A stretch of 47,498 nucleotides of DNA from Porphyromonadaceae bacterium UBA4259 (GCA_002396125.1 DGWL01000032.1:1-47498), one strand, 5' to 3'. Positions 35,819 to 45,330 are shown, counted from the stretch's first letter. Numbers and translations are program-made. The notes: generated by a model not told the origin, from the letters alone.

Positions 35819-35826
35819 CAAAATTA
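35819..35826 (-). promoter_or_regulatory. -7 box for the DPP IV gene
   Basis: TAATTTTG on the minus strand, 36 bases before the ATG at 35782. It lies back to back with the GH2 promoter. Confidence 0.5.
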
Positions 35827-35869
35827 ATGAAAACTTTTCATTTGCACGCAACTAAATTGTATTTTTAAG

Positions 35870-35901
35870 TTTGCTCACTTGAAATTCATTTCTTAACTTT
35901 G
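35870..35901 (+). promoter_or_regulatory. Bacteroidetes promoter for the GH2-M64 operon
   Basis: TTTG (35870-35873), 20-base spacer, TAACTTTG (35894-35901). The predicted start near 35908 supports translation from 35938 rather than from the in-frame TTG at 35899. Confidence 0.7.
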
Positions 35902-35937
35902 CAACTTGCAATTAATAACGAAACTAATATAACCAAA

Positions 35938-38340
35938 ATGAAATCACGTTTTCTATCACTCATTATCCTCACGGCAACTACATTAACAGCCGCAGGCATC
36001 ACACAAGTGCGCGAACTTAGCGACAACTGGCAATTCAGCCACGACAAAATGAGCTGGCACAAAGTGACAGTGCCTCATGACTGGGCTATCAACGGCCCAT
36101 TTGACAAAAAATGGGACCTTCAAGTGGTTGCAATCAAGGAAAATGGTGAAGAAACTGCGACTGAGCACAGCGGACGCTCGGGTGCACTGCCCTGGATTGG
36201 TGAGGGATTTTACCGCACCACAATCACAGTGCCTGAAGGAACCCGGCAAGCCGAACTGCTCTTTGACGGAGCCATGAGCGAACCAGTAGTCTATGTCAAC
36301 GGCAAGGAAGCCGGGCGATGGGCCTACGGCTACAATGCCTTCCGCGTTAATATCATGCCCTTCATCAACAATGACGGTTCCCCCAACGAGGTTGAGGTCC
36401 ACCTGAAGAACATTGAAGAAAGCAGCCGCTGGTATCCCGGCGCCGGCCTTTACCGCCCCGTTAAGCTCATCACCGGCGGACGCGTGGCAATCGACACTTG
36501 GGGCAACTGGATTAGAACCCTCAAGGTTGATAACGACACAGCTGTTGTTGCCATCGACACACGTATTAACGGCTTCGTGATAGGTGATAAACCTGTTGTG
36601 ACAGTAGCGATGACCGACCGCGACGGCAAAGTGGTTGCCGAAACTCAGCGCCGCATAGCTGCCGACGGTAATTTTCGCGCCGAGCTCAAAATTCTCAAGC
36701 CCCACTTGTGGTCGCCCGAGAGTCCTTATTTATATAAGCTTCACACCACAGTTGAGGTGGGAGGCGAACTCATGGACCAACGCACTGATAACGTGGGCGT
36801 TCGCACCGTTGCCTTCAGCAAGGAACACGGTTTCCAGCTCAATGGTGTGACCCGCAAGTTCAAGGGCGTGTGCCTGCACCACGACCTGGGTCCACTTGGC
36901 GCCGCACTCAACAAGGCCGCACTGGCTCGCCAACTCAAGATAATGAAAGACATGGGTGCCGACGCCATTCGCACCTCTCACAACATGCCCTCAACCTGGC
37001 AAATGGAACTGTGCGACAGTCTGGGACTTATGGTGATGGCCGAGAGCTTCGACTGCTGGAAAGACCCTAAAGTGAAGAACGGCTATAACCGCTTTTGGGA
37101 TGAATGGTGGAAAAAAGACATCTATAACCTGATTATGAACCACCGCAACCACCCCAGCATTGTGCTGTGGAGCGTGGGTAACGAGATTCCCGAGCAATGG
37201 AAAGAAGAAGGCGCCGAGCGCTATGCCGCGCTGGTGCAGTGGTGTCACACACTCGACCCCACCCGCAAGGTAACCTGTGGCATGGACAATCCCGATGCCG
37301 ACATCAAGAGTGGCTTTGCACAGCAAGCCGACGTGCCCGGCTTCAACTATCGCGTGCACCGCTACGAGGACTGCGTGAAACTGTTGCCACAAGGCTTTGT
37401 TCTAGGCAGCGAGACAGCCTCGACCGTGAGCAGCCGCGGCGAATACGTTTTTCCCGACACTGTTGCCGTGGGCATTGCCTACGATAACGGCCAGTGCAGC
37501 AGCTACGACCTGGAGCATCCCTGGTGGAGCAATTTGCCCGACGATGACTGGCGCCTGCAAGACGACTTCGACTGGACGTTGGGAGAATTTGTGTGGACCG
37601 GCTTTGATTACCTTGGTGAGCCATCGCCCTACGATGCCTATTGGCCCTCACGCAGCAGTTACTATGGCATAGTAGACTTGGCCGGACTGCCCAAAGACCG
37701 CTACTACCTGTATCGCAGCCACTGGAATAAGCAGAGCCACACTATCCACCTGCTCCCCCACTGGACATGGCCCGAACGCAAAGGTCAGGTGACACCGGTG
37801 TATTGCTACACCGACTACCCCACCGCCGAGCTCTTTGTCAACGGCAAGAGCCAGGGCAAAATCAGCAAAGACCCCAAGTCGCACCTCGACCGCTACCGCT
37901 TGCGCTGGCGCAATGTGATTTACGAGCCGGGAGAGTTGAAGGTAGTAGTCTATGACGAGAACGGAAAGAAAGCCGGTGAAAAACGCATCAAGACTGCAGG
38001 CAAACCCAACAAACTGCAACTTGATGCCGACCGCACTGTGCTCAACGCCGACGGCAATGACTTGGCATTCGTTACTGTGAGCCTGATTGACAAGAACGGA
38101 ACCCTGCTTCCCAATGCCGACGATGACCTGCAATTCACAGTTGAAGGCGCCGGCGAGTTCCGTGGAGCTTGCAACGGCGATGCCACCTCGCTGCAAGTGT
38201 TCACCCAGCCCCAGATGAAGCTTTTCCACGGCCAACTTGTGGTAGTAGTTCAAAGCACCAAGCAGGCTGGCGACATCACGCTGCGCGTGAGAGGCAACAA
38301 GAGCCACCTCAACGACATTATCAAATTACGCTCAAAATAG
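35938..38340 (+). CDS. Secreted GH2 beta-galactosidase-type glycosidase
   Basis: 800 residues from the ATG at 35938, which gives a clean signal peptide (MKSRFLSLIILTATTLTAAG). Order: jelly-roll sugar-binding domain (about 20-180, with FYRTTITVPEGTRQAELLF), immunoglobulin-like domain (to about 290), catalytic barrel with acid/base E416 (WSVGNEIPEQW) and nucleophile E492 (LGSETAS), then DUF4982-like and Ig-like domains (PTAELFVNGKSQGK; ADGNDLAFVTVSLIDKNG). This layout is that of Bacteroidetes GH2 beta-galactosidases acting on host or plant glycans. It is followed nine bases later by the M64 peptidase gene. Linkage specificity cannot be read from the sequence. Confidence 0.93.
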   Translation: MKSRFLSLIILTATTLTAAGITQVRELSDNWQFSHDKMSWHKVTVPHDWAINGPFDKKWDLQVVAIKENGEETATEHSGRSGALPWIGEGFYRTTITVPEGTRQAELLFDGAMSEPVVYVNGKEAGRWAYGYNAFRVNIMPFINNDGSPNEVEVHLKNIEESSRWYPGAGLYRPVKLITGGRVAIDTWGNWIRTLKVDNDTAVVAIDTRINGFVIGDKPVVTVAMTDRDGKVVAETQRRIAADGNFRAELKILKPHLWSPESPYLYKLHTTVEVGGELMDQRTDNVGVRTVAFSKEHGFQLNGVTRKFKGVCLHHDLGPLGAALNKAALARQLKIMKDMGADAIRTSHNMPSTWQMELCDSLGLMVMAESFDCWKDPKVKNGYNRFWDEWWKKDIYNLIMNHRNHPSIVLWSVGNEIPEQWKEEGAERYAALVQWCHTLDPTRKVTCGMDNPDADIKSGFAQQADVPGFNYRVHRYEDCVKLLPQGFVLGSETASTVSSRGEYVFPDTVAVGIAYDNGQCSSYDLEHPWWSNLPDDDWRLQDDFDWTLGEFVWTGFDYLGEPSPYDAYWPSRSSYYGIVDLAGLPKDRYYLYRSHWNKQSHTIHLLPHWTWPERKGQVTPVYCYTDYPTAELFVNGKSQGKISKDPKSHLDRYRLRWRNVIYEPGELKVVVYDENGKKAGEKRIKTAGKPNKLQLDADRTVLNADGNDLAFVTVSLIDKNGTLLPNADDDLQFTVEGAGEFRGACNGDATSLQVFTQPQMKLFHGQLVVVVQSTKQAGDITLRVRGNKSHLNDIIKLRSK

Positions 38341-38349
38341 CACAACATT

Positions 38350-39648
38350 ATGAAACATAGCCTGAAACTTAGTGTTTTACTCTTATGGTTAAGTTTTGCC
38401 TGTGGCGCAGCCGCCCAAAGCGACAACTATAACCGCTACTTTTGCGACTCAACGCTGCGCATCGACTACATCCTGAGCGGCAATGTCAACAGCCAGTCGA
38501 TTTCGCTCGATGGCATGAGCCGCATGCCGGGATGGTGGGGAAAACGACAGAATCTCACCCAAATTCCCGTGCATGGCGCAGCCACCATCACCATGCGCGA
38601 CGCGTCGACCCACAAAGTGATTTACTACCACACCTTCAGCACTCTGTTCCAGGAATGGCTCGACCTCGACGATGCACGCCGCGCCCCCAAGGCCTTTGAG
38701 TGCGTGCAACTCGTGCCTATGCCTCGCGACTCGGTAACCATCGAGGTCAACCTGTTCAATAACCGCCAGCAAGTTACCGGCACCATCATCCACAGTGTGT
38801 CGCCTCGAGATTGCACCATCCGCCGCATTGGCGAGGGCACAGTGGCGCCACACGTAATCCTTAATCGGCCCGATGACCCATCGCGCGCCATCAACATAGC
38901 GTTCGTGGCCGAGGGCTACACACAGGAGCAGATGCAGGACTATCTGGCCGATTGTCGCAAGGCAGTGGAAGGACTGTTCAGTTTCGAGCCATTCAAGTCA
39001 ATGCGTGGCCGGTTCCGCGTTACGGCCGTGTGCACCCCGTCGCTGCACAGCGGTCCATCCATCCCATCGGAAGGCGTGTGGCACAACACAGCCATCGGCT
39101 CGAGTTTCGACACCTTTGGCACTCCGCGCTACCTCACTACCCTGCGCATCAAGCAGATGCACGATGCCATGGCAGGCACCCCCTATGAGCACATCATTGC
39201 ACTCGTCAACACCGACCGCTATGGCGGTGGAGGCATTTATAACACTCTCAACCTTCTCATGACCAAGCACAAGCTGTTTATCGAGGTGCTGGTTCATGAG
39301 TTCGGCCACTCGTTTGCCGCTCTAGCCGACGAGTATGCCTACCCCGGCGAAGAACCACTCAACTACCCACTCGACGTTGAACCCTGGGCACAAAACATTA
39401 CCACCCTAGCCAACTTCGATTCCAAGTGGAAAAACATGCTGCCCGAGGGCAACACGCCGATTACACGTCACACCGACGGCTCAAACCTCGACACCGGCAC
39501 GCTTGGCCTCTATGAAGGCGCGGGTTGTGTGCTCAAGGGTGTGTATCGCCCGTGCCCCAACTGCATGATGCGCACGTTGAAGGTGCCCGTCTTCTGCCCG
39601 GTGTGCACCCGTGCCATCAGGGAGGTTATCGACTTTTACACCAAGTAG
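38350..39648 (+). CDS. M64 family metallopeptidase (IgA-peptidase type)
   Basis: 432 residues with a signal peptide (about 1-22, GAAAQ). The N-terminal ~150 residues are the beta-rich M64 N domain. The catalytic motif is HEFGH (316-320), with the third candidate ligand in LADEY (D327). IAFVAEGYTQEQM and NTDRYGGGGIYN are M64 blocks. The C-terminal CPNCMMRTLK…FCPVCTRAI is the conserved Cys segment. The founding member cleaves immunoglobulin A, but most Bacteroidetes members have no tested substrate. It is co-transcribed with the GH2 enzyme, which suggests joint attack on glycoproteins (inference). Confidence 0.92.
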   Translation: MKHSLKLSVLLLWLSFACGAAAQSDNYNRYFCDSTLRIDYILSGNVNSQSISLDGMSRMPGWWGKRQNLTQIPVHGAATITMRDASTHKVIYYHTFSTLFQEWLDLDDARRAPKAFECVQLVPMPRDSVTIEVNLFNNRQQVTGTIIHSVSPRDCTIRRIGEGTVAPHVILNRPDDPSRAINIAFVAEGYTQEQMQDYLADCRKAVEGLFSFEPFKSMRGRFRVTAVCTPSLHSGPSIPSEGVWHNTAIGSSFDTFGTPRYLTTLRIKQMHDAMAGTPYEHIIALVNTDRYGGGGIYNTLNLLMTKHKLFIEVLVHEFGHSFAALADEYAYPGEEPLNYPLDVEPWAQNITTLANFDSKWKNMLPEGNTPITRHTDGSNLDTGTLGLYEGAGCVLKGVYRPCPNCMMRTLKVPVFCPVCTRAIREVIDFYTK

Positions 39649-39701
39649 TAAAGAACAAGATTTTGTTGCTTGATTTTTTTAACGCATAAAAATGTTTTAT
39701 T

Positions 39702-41036
39702 ATGGCACAGCGAATGAACTGGGAACAACTGATTTGTGACACACGACTGGGACTTGAAGATTACAAGGACAAAAAAGACGGCGTGCGCAGCGACTTTGAG
39801 CGCGACTATGACCGCCTCATTTTCTCATCACCCTTCCGCCGCCTGCAAAACAAGACACAGGTGTTTCCCCTACCGGGAAGCATCTTTGTGCACAACCGCC
39901 TCACCCACAGCCTCGAGGTGTCGTGCGTGGGACGCTCGCTTGCCAATGAGATAGCCATTCGCCTTCACGAGAAGCACCTGAGCGAGCCATGGCGCGACCG
40001 CCTGTGGGACATAAGCGAGATTGTGGCTGCCGCATGCCTTGCCCACGACCTGGGAAATCCTCCATTCGGTCACTCGGGAGAGAAGACCATAGGTGAATTT
40101 TTCTCAAAGGGGAACGGCAAGGTATTCAAGGACCGCCTCACGCCTCAACAATGGGCCGACCTCACCCACTTTGAGGGCAATGCCAACTCGTTCCGCACCC
40201 TGGTTCACCGGTTCAAGGGTCGCCGCCCGGGTGGGTTTGCCATGACCTACTCGATGCTCGCCTCAATCGTGAAATACCCCTACTCCTCGAGCCATGCCGG
40301 CACCAAAGGCAAGTTTGGCTTCTTCACCACCGAAAAAGAAACCTTTGAGAAGATTGCCACCCGCCTGGGCATGCTCAAGCTTGAGCATGAGCGTTATTGC
40401 CGCCATCCGCTAGTCTACATGGTGGAGGCGGCCGACGACATCTGCTACCAGGTGATGGACATTGAAGACGGACACAAACTCAAAATTATCTCAACCCAGG
40501 AGACCATTGAACTGCTCACCGCCTTCTTCACCCAAGAGCGCAAAGAGCACATGCACCAAGTGATGAGCCAAGTCGACGACCCAAACGAGAAGATTGTGTA
40601 CCTGCGCTCCTGCGTGGTGGGACTGCTCGTGAAAGAGTGCGCCAAGACCTTTGTCGAGCACGAGGACGAGATTATGGAGGGGCGATTTCAAGGCTCGCTC
40701 ATCGACCACATCTCCCCGCTGCCCAAGGAGGGCTATCAACGCTGCAGTCAATTGGCTTTCAAGAAACTGTATCGTGCCGGCTATGTGGTCGACGTCGACC
40801 TTGCCGGCATTCGCATCATCAACCTGCTGCTCGACAAGCTCACTCAGGCTGTCCTCAACCCCGACAGCAACTACTCCCAGTTGCTGCTCAACAAGTTCCC
40901 CCAGCAGTATGACGTCCACGCCTCCACACTCTTTGAAAAACTCCAGGGTGTGCTCGACCACATCAGCGCCATGACCGACGTCTACGCCCTCAACCTCTAC
41001 CGTCAGCTCGACGGCATCAATCTGCCCACAGTGTAG
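39702..41036 (+). CDS. dgt: Deoxyguanosinetriphosphate triphosphohydrolase
   Basis: 444 residues. HD-domain metal ligands are H69 (NRLTHS), H115 and D116 (AHDLGNPPFGHSGE) and a later Asp in EAADDICYQVMD. FSSPFRRLQNKTQVFPL is the typical dGTPase entry motif. The enzyme splits dGTP to deoxyguanosine and triphosphate, affecting the dNTP pool. It is followed by a strong terminator, and preceded by 53 bp with a weak hairpin and T-run after the M64 gene. Confidence 0.95.
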   Translation: MAQRMNWEQLICDTRLGLEDYKDKKDGVRSDFERDYDRLIFSSPFRRLQNKTQVFPLPGSIFVHNRLTHSLEVSCVGRSLANEIAIRLHEKHLSEPWRDRLWDISEIVAAACLAHDLGNPPFGHSGEKTIGEFFSKGNGKVFKDRLTPQQWADLTHFEGNANSFRTLVHRFKGRRPGGFAMTYSMLASIVKYPYSSSHAGTKGKFGFFTTEKETFEKIATRLGMLKLEHERYCRHPLVYMVEAADDICYQVMDIEDGHKLKIISTQETIELLTAFFTQERKEHMHQVMSQVDDPNEKIVYLRSCVVGLLVKECAKTFVEHEDEIMEGRFQGSLIDHISPLPKEGYQRCSQLAFKKLYRAGYVVDVDLAGIRIINLLLDKLTQAVLNPDSNYSQLLLNKFPQQYDVHASTLFEKLQGVLDHISAMTDVYALNLYRQLDGINLPTV

Positions 41037-41045
41037 AGAAAAATC

Positions 41046-41073
41046 AAGCGGTAGGTACGAAGCGGTAGGTACG
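41046..41073. repeat. Perfect 14-bp tandem duplication
   Basis: AAGCGGTAGGTACG occurs twice in a row (41046-41059, 41060-41073), starting 10 bases after the dgt stop and just before the terminator stem. Confidence 0.9.
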
Positions 41074-41084
41074 CTTAAAAAGGA

Positions 41085-41138
41085 GGGCAAAGCACTCGAT
41101 AGCATGCTGTAGCGTGCGGCGGGCTTTGCCCTTTTTTT
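41085..41138 (+). terminator. Intrinsic terminator after dgt
   Basis: Stem GGGCAAAGC (41085-41093) with GCTTTGCCC (41123-41131), an inner smaller hairpin in the loop, then seven T. Confidence 0.88.
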
Positions 41139-41259
41139 GTCCCCACTTTTTTGCCCATTTCGCTTCACTTTTTTGCGTTGTGCCCTGCCCAGCGTGATGA
41201 GATTATAATTTTTTTGCATTTTTTTGGAGAAATATATAAGGAATGTTGCGTATTTTTTA

Positions 41260-41267
41260 TAAATTTG
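41260..41267 (+). promoter_or_regulatory. -7 box for the LRR-dockerin gene
   Basis: TAAATTTG, about 110 bases before the ATG at 41379. No TTTG at the usual spacing. The leader is long compared with other genes here. Confidence 0.4.
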
Positions 41268-41378
41268 TGAGTTAAATATTTATTCTGCACCTACCAGGAA
41301 AGGGAGGGTAAATAGCAATAACCATGTGGCAATCAATATATTAAAACTTAATATTAACCATTTATTAATTCAAGAACT

Positions 41379-44300
41379 ATGGGCATGAAGATTACTCAAT
41401 CACCATGGTTGCGTGGTGCGATGGCGGCACTGGTGCTGGCCATGACGTGCGGCACGGCTCAAGCCGCAAAATTTGAGGAGCTGGGCTACAACTGGAGTAC
41501 CAGCGGCACTAAAGCGACCTTAACGAAGTACACGATCAACACAGTCACCGTTGACGGTGAAACAGTCAAGGATTCGTTATTCTACACCGGCGATGAAAAC
41601 AACATCGTTAACATTCCTGAGACATTTGACCATGAGGGAATCACCTACACTGTTGTGAAAGTCGACGCTAACGCGTTTGTCAACTGCCGCGACATTAAAG
41701 AGATTCACCTGCCGGCAACATGCGTGGCAATTGGTAACAACGCCTTTCGCGGTTGCACCAGCCTCACCAACTTCCCCGTTCCCGAGACCGTGACCACACT
41801 GGGCAGCGGCATCATTTGGGATTGCGTCAACATCACCGAGGCATTCATCCCCGCCGGCGTGACCGGAGCTCAGATTTCCAACCAGTACACCGGCAGTGGC
41901 ATCAAGAAACTCACCATCATGGCCAGCGACACCCCCTTGCGTATAAACCGCAAGGCATTTGGCGCTACAGCAGCCGAGTATCCCCCACTCGAGACGCTCA
42001 TCATTGAGCGCAACATCAACTATGGCAGCGAGAGCGTGACCAACGATGTGTATGGCGACCAACCATTCCACAACTTCACGTCAATCAAGCAGCTGACCAT
42101 AGGTGGAGAAGTGACCGGCATCCCCAGCGATTTCTTCATTGGCTGTACCGGCCTGCAAGAGGTGACGTTTGCCGAGGGCAACAAGCTCGAGACAATTGGC
42201 AGCGGCGCTTTCCAAAGCTGCACCAGCCTCACCAGCATCGAGTTGCCCGCCTGCGTGACATCGGTACCCATGAACCTGTTCTTGAACTGCCGCAGCCTGC
42301 AGAATGTTTCATTCCTGGGCGAGGTGACCTCAATCCAGCAAAGTGCTTTTAACGGCACCACCGGTCTGCAGACTTTTGCCTTCCCCACCACGCTGACCTC
42401 GATTGGCGCCAGCGCTTTCCTCAACAGCGGCCTAACCGGCATTATTGAGCTTCCCGAGGGAGTCACCACTATAGGCTCAAGCGCCTTTGCCGGCGCCAAC
42501 GCCATCACTGGCATCAAGTTGCCGTCGACTGTGGCAACTATTGGCAATGCCGCATTTGGCCCCATCTCAGGCCTCGCATCAATAGAGCTTGCCGATGGCA
42601 ACAGTGCCTTTGCCGTGAACAATGGCGTGCTCACCAATGCCGCCGGCACCCGCTTGCTCGCCACAGCCCATGAGGGCGAAATAGGCACTGAGCTCAACAA
42701 CGCCACAATCGAGACCATCGACAATTACGGCTTGGCCTATTCACCCTTTGCCGACGTCACTTTGCCCGCTTTGAAAGAGATTGGCAACTATGGTTTCTAC
42801 CGTGCAGCCATCAAGGAGTTCACCTACAAGGCCGGCATGACTGTTAACCCCAACGCATTCCTCGAGAGCGAGCTGGAAACCCTCAACATTGAGGAAGGCG
42901 CCCGTGAGATTCCACAAAACCTGTGCGCTAACTGCACTAAGCTCACCACAGTGAACATCTCGAGCACCGTGACCAATATCTTCCAGGATGCCTTCACCGG
43001 CTGCACAGCCCTTGAGCACATGGAACTGGGCTCGCACATCAACTACATGGAGAAGGGCGGCGTTCCTGCCACCATCCAGAGCCTGCGCGTGCTCAACGTC
43101 ACTCCCCCCGTGCTTGGTGCCGGCGTGTTTGAGCCCAGCCAGAGCAATGTGGAGTGCAAAGTTGCCGCCTCGGCAGTTGAGGCCTACAAGGCAGCCCCAC
43201 AATGGCAATACCTTAACATCGTGGGTGATCCCACCATCACCGGCGAAGGCACAACACTTGGTTGCCCTCCCGGACTCTACTTCGCAACCAAGGATGGCCG
43301 CTTGATGTATAAGAACGAAAATGGCGAGGTTATCGACACCGAGTTCAGCACCGGCGAGCATGCCTTCAACATCCAGCTCTACAAGAACCGCGTCTATGTT
43401 GCCAGCGCAGGCCACTACTTCCAGTATCAGGGCGCCGACGCTCAGGCCACAGGCGGCGACGGTGAGTTGTTCTACGTTAACAACACCGATGGCATGTGGT
43501 ATCGCGTGACCGTATTGAACAACGTGGGTTACAAGGCATTTGAGGACCCATTCTCGATGTACATCTCGTCAATTGATAACAAGATTTACATTGCCGACCG
43601 CAACGTGGGAATCCATGAGATGAGCGCCGACACCGTGGGCCTCTATGGCTCGCAGCCATTCTTCATGCAAAACAACTGGCTTCCCTACTATAACGACAAG
43701 TTGAGCTATGGTGCCATTGGTGCCGGCATGAGCATGCGCGCCACCGACGTGATTGCCGCCGATGGAACCACCCGCAACAACGTTTACTGGGTAGCCAAGA
43801 AATATAATGGCCAGGGCATCTTCCGCTTCGACAAGAGCATGCTCTACACCGATGCCACCGGCGAGCAGCACCCCGACAAGCAATTGCCTGTTTACCTGAA
43901 CAATGTGCAAATGACCAGCTTCTACCTCGATGAGGAGAACGGTTACCTCTATGTGTTTGTACAGAAGGATAATGTTGACCAGTGCGTGCCCGGTCTATAC
44001 CGCATTCCACTGGCGACTCTCGAAGCCAAGCAAGAAATGGCGACCATCAAGAACGACGCTGTTCTCGTTGACAACTCACCAATCCTGCAAGAGGGCTCGG
44101 GCGACGAGGTTACCGGCATCACTCAAATTACTGGTGACGGCGAACACATCTATTGGGCCTACATCTCAAGCGAGGGTGGCACCGCGTTGCCCGGCATGGT
44201 AGACTATGATGCCGCCAATCCATTGCACCGCACCGGAATCAAGATGATTGACGCCGCTCCAGCCGACCCCACTGTTGCTCCAGTTGTCACCTATGCGGTT

Positions 44301-44534
44301 GAGGATATCGCAGCCTATGGTGTTGCTGCTGCCAAGATGGGAACTCCAGAACCACAGCCCATTCCCGGCGACGTGAACGGCGACGGAGTGTGCAACAGTG
44401 CCGACGTCACAGCACTCTATCAGTTCATCCTTAACAACGATTCAAGCAAGATTGTCAACGGTGACCAAAACAACGACGGCACAATCAATAGCGCCGATGT
44501 CACTGCAGTCTACAAGCTTATCTTGGGAAGTTGA
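41379..44534 (+). CDS. BspA-type leucine-rich-repeat surface protein with C-terminal dockerin
   Basis: 1051 residues; a second ATG lies two codons in. The signal peptide ends near GTAQAAK. About 75-620 is a run of BspA/LRR_5 repeats of the form 'I..AF..CtsLt.i.lP..v..Ig' (IGNNAFRGCTSLTNFPVP; IGSGAFQSCTSLTSIELP). About 630-975 is a different, Tyr/Asp-rich region, perhaps a beta-propeller (LYFATKDGRLMYKNENGEV). The final ~60 residues are two dockerin-type F-hand repeats (GDVNGDGVCNSADVTALY and GDQNNDGTINSADVTAVY), each with Asp/Asn calcium ligands. BspA proteins bind host or microbial surfaces. It lacks the sorting-like tail of the left-end proteins. A terminator follows. Confidence 0.9.
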   Translation: MGMKITQSPWLRGAMAALVLAMTCGTAQAAKFEELGYNWSTSGTKATLTKYTINTVTVDGETVKDSLFYTGDENNIVNIPETFDHEGITYTVVKVDANAFVNCRDIKEIHLPATCVAIGNNAFRGCTSLTNFPVPETVTTLGSGIIWDCVNITEAFIPAGVTGAQISNQYTGSGIKKLTIMASDTPLRINRKAFGATAAEYPPLETLIIERNINYGSESVTNDVYGDQPFHNFTSIKQLTIGGEVTGIPSDFFIGCTGLQEVTFAEGNKLETIGSGAFQSCTSLTSIELPACVTSVPMNLFLNCRSLQNVSFLGEVTSIQQSAFNGTTGLQTFAFPTTLTSIGASAFLNSGLTGIIELPEGVTTIGSSAFAGANAITGIKLPSTVATIGNAAFGPISGLASIELADGNSAFAVNNGVLTNAAGTRLLATAHEGEIGTELNNATIETIDNYGLAYSPFADVTLPALKEIGNYGFYRAAIKEFTYKAGMTVNPNAFLESELETLNIEEGAREIPQNLCANCTKLTTVNISSTVTNIFQDAFTGCTALEHMELGSHINYMEKGGVPATIQSLRVLNVTPPVLGAGVFEPSQSNVECKVAASAVEAYKAAPQWQYLNIVGDPTITGEGTTLGCPPGLYFATKDGRLMYKNENGEVIDTEFSTGEHAFNIQLYKNRVYVASAGHYFQYQGADAQATGGDGELFYVNNTDGMWYRVTVLNNVGYKAFEDPFSMYISSIDNKIYIADRNVGIHEMSADTVGLYGSQPFFMQNNWLPYYNDKLSYGAIGAGMSMRATDVIAADGTTRNNVYWVAKKYNGQGIFRFDKSMLYTDATGEQHPDKQLPVYLNNVQMTSFYLDEENGYLYVFVQKDNVDQCVPGLYRIPLATLEAKQEMATIKNDAVLVDNSPILQEGSGDEVTGITQITGDGEHIYWAYISSEGGTALPGMVDYDAANPLHRTGIKMIDAAPADPTVAPVVTYAVEDIAAYGVAAAKMGTPEPQPIPGDVNGDGVCNSADVTALYQFILNNDSSKIVNGDQNNDGTINSADVTAVYKLILGS

Positions 44535-44564
44535 TGAATTCATAATACGACCGAGTCGAATATT

Positions 44565-44597
44565 AAAAAATGCGGACCTAAAAAATCCGCATTTTTT
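44565..44597 (+). terminator. Intrinsic terminator after the LRR-dockerin gene
   Basis: AAAAAATGCGGA (44565-44576) pairs with TCCGCATTTTTT (44586-44597) around a 9-base loop, ending in six T. Confidence 0.88.
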
Positions 44598-44640
44598 AAT
44601 TATTCATTAACAATTTGTTGCATTTATAAATAATATTACT

Positions 44641-44648
44641 TATATTTG
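44641..44648 (+). promoter_or_regulatory. -7 box for the small lipoprotein gene
   Basis: TATATTTG, with a TTGC 19 bases upstream (44618-44621) as a weak -33. The leader to the ATG at 44719 is about 64 bases. Confidence 0.5.
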
Positions 44649-44718
44649 CAACAAAATATTATGCAATCATCCTTTTTATTGTTTAACCCTTTAATCATTA
44701 TTTAATCTCAAAACACTT

Positions 44719-45246
44719 ATGAAAAAGTTATTCTTACTGATGATGGCAATTGGTGCCATGACTCTAGTTTCGTGCACAGGCAATGGTAACACCAGTGGTA
44801 GCGCGGCTGCCAGTGGCGACAAGGAGCAAGCGACCGAGGAAGTAAAGGGTACAGTGTTTGAGGGTGACCACTTCACCTTCACCTATCCCGAAGGTTTCAA
44901 GGAGACCTACAAGAGCGGCGACAACATCAATGCTGCAAGCGCAGATGACCAAATCAAAATTGACGCTACCTTCAGCGAGAACCCCTGCAAGCCCGAGGAC
45001 TTCAAGAAGTTCTATGATGGCATGGTGGGCATGGAAATGTTCAAGGACTACAAGTGGGAAGATGCCAAGATTGACGGCAACATTATGACCTACAAGGGCG
45101 TGAATGGCGACAATGTTGAGAACAAGTACGTTGTATTCCTTGACGAGAAGGCAGGTATCGCCGGCACTGTTAAGTATCCTGTTGCAAAAGCCGCCGAAGC
45201 TGAGGCTCTTATCATGCCAATGCTCAAGAGCATGAAGAAGAAATAA
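44719..45246 (+). CDS. Small lipoprotein of unknown function
   Basis: 175 residues. Lipoprotein signal MKKLFLLMMAIGAMTLVSC (Cys19), then a Gly/Ser/Ala-rich linker and an acidic stretch. The folded part (about 45-170) starts with FEGDHFTFTYPEGFKETYK, a pattern seen in small proteins of the PsbP/DUF1795-like type, and ends KSMKKK. It is likely anchored to the outer membrane facing the periplasm. No motif gives a function. It has its own promoter and terminator. Confidence 0.8.
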   Translation: MKKLFLLMMAIGAMTLVSCTGNGNTSGSAAASGDKEQATEEVKGTVFEGDHFTFTYPEGFKETYKSGDNINAASADDQIKIDATFSENPCKPEDFKKFYDGMVGMEMFKDYKWEDAKIDGNIMTYKGVNGDNVENKYVVFLDEKAGIAGTVKYPVAKAAEAEALIMPMLKSMKKK

Positions 45247-45264
45247 TTTTTTCTCTCTCACCTG

Positions 45265-45317
45265 AAAATGGCGCGGTCTTCAAGTTTGGTTTAACCAACT
45301 ACAGACTTCGCCATTTT
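45265..45317 (+). terminator. Hairpin terminator after the small lipoprotein gene
   Basis: Outer stem AAAATGGCG…GTCT (from 45265) pairs with AGAC…CGCCATTTT (to 45317), with a 2x2 internal mismatch. The loop has an inner stem (AGTTTGG/CCAACT). A T-rich tail follows. Confidence 0.75.
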
Positions 45318-45330
45318 CTTTAGGCCTACA

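Larger units (their letters stand above)
41037..41378. other. 342 bp intergenic: tandem repeat, terminator, promoter and leader
   Basis: From left to right it holds a 14-bp tandem repeat (41046-41073), the dgt terminator (41085-41138), a T-rich stretch, a -7 box (41260-41267) and about 105 bases of leader before the LRR-dockerin gene. No small gene was seen. Confidence 0.6.

Noticed and set aside
35983..36705. 240-codon antisense frame opposite the GH2 gene
   Set aside because: The GH2 reading frame is intact with catalytic residues; the antisense product resembles no family.
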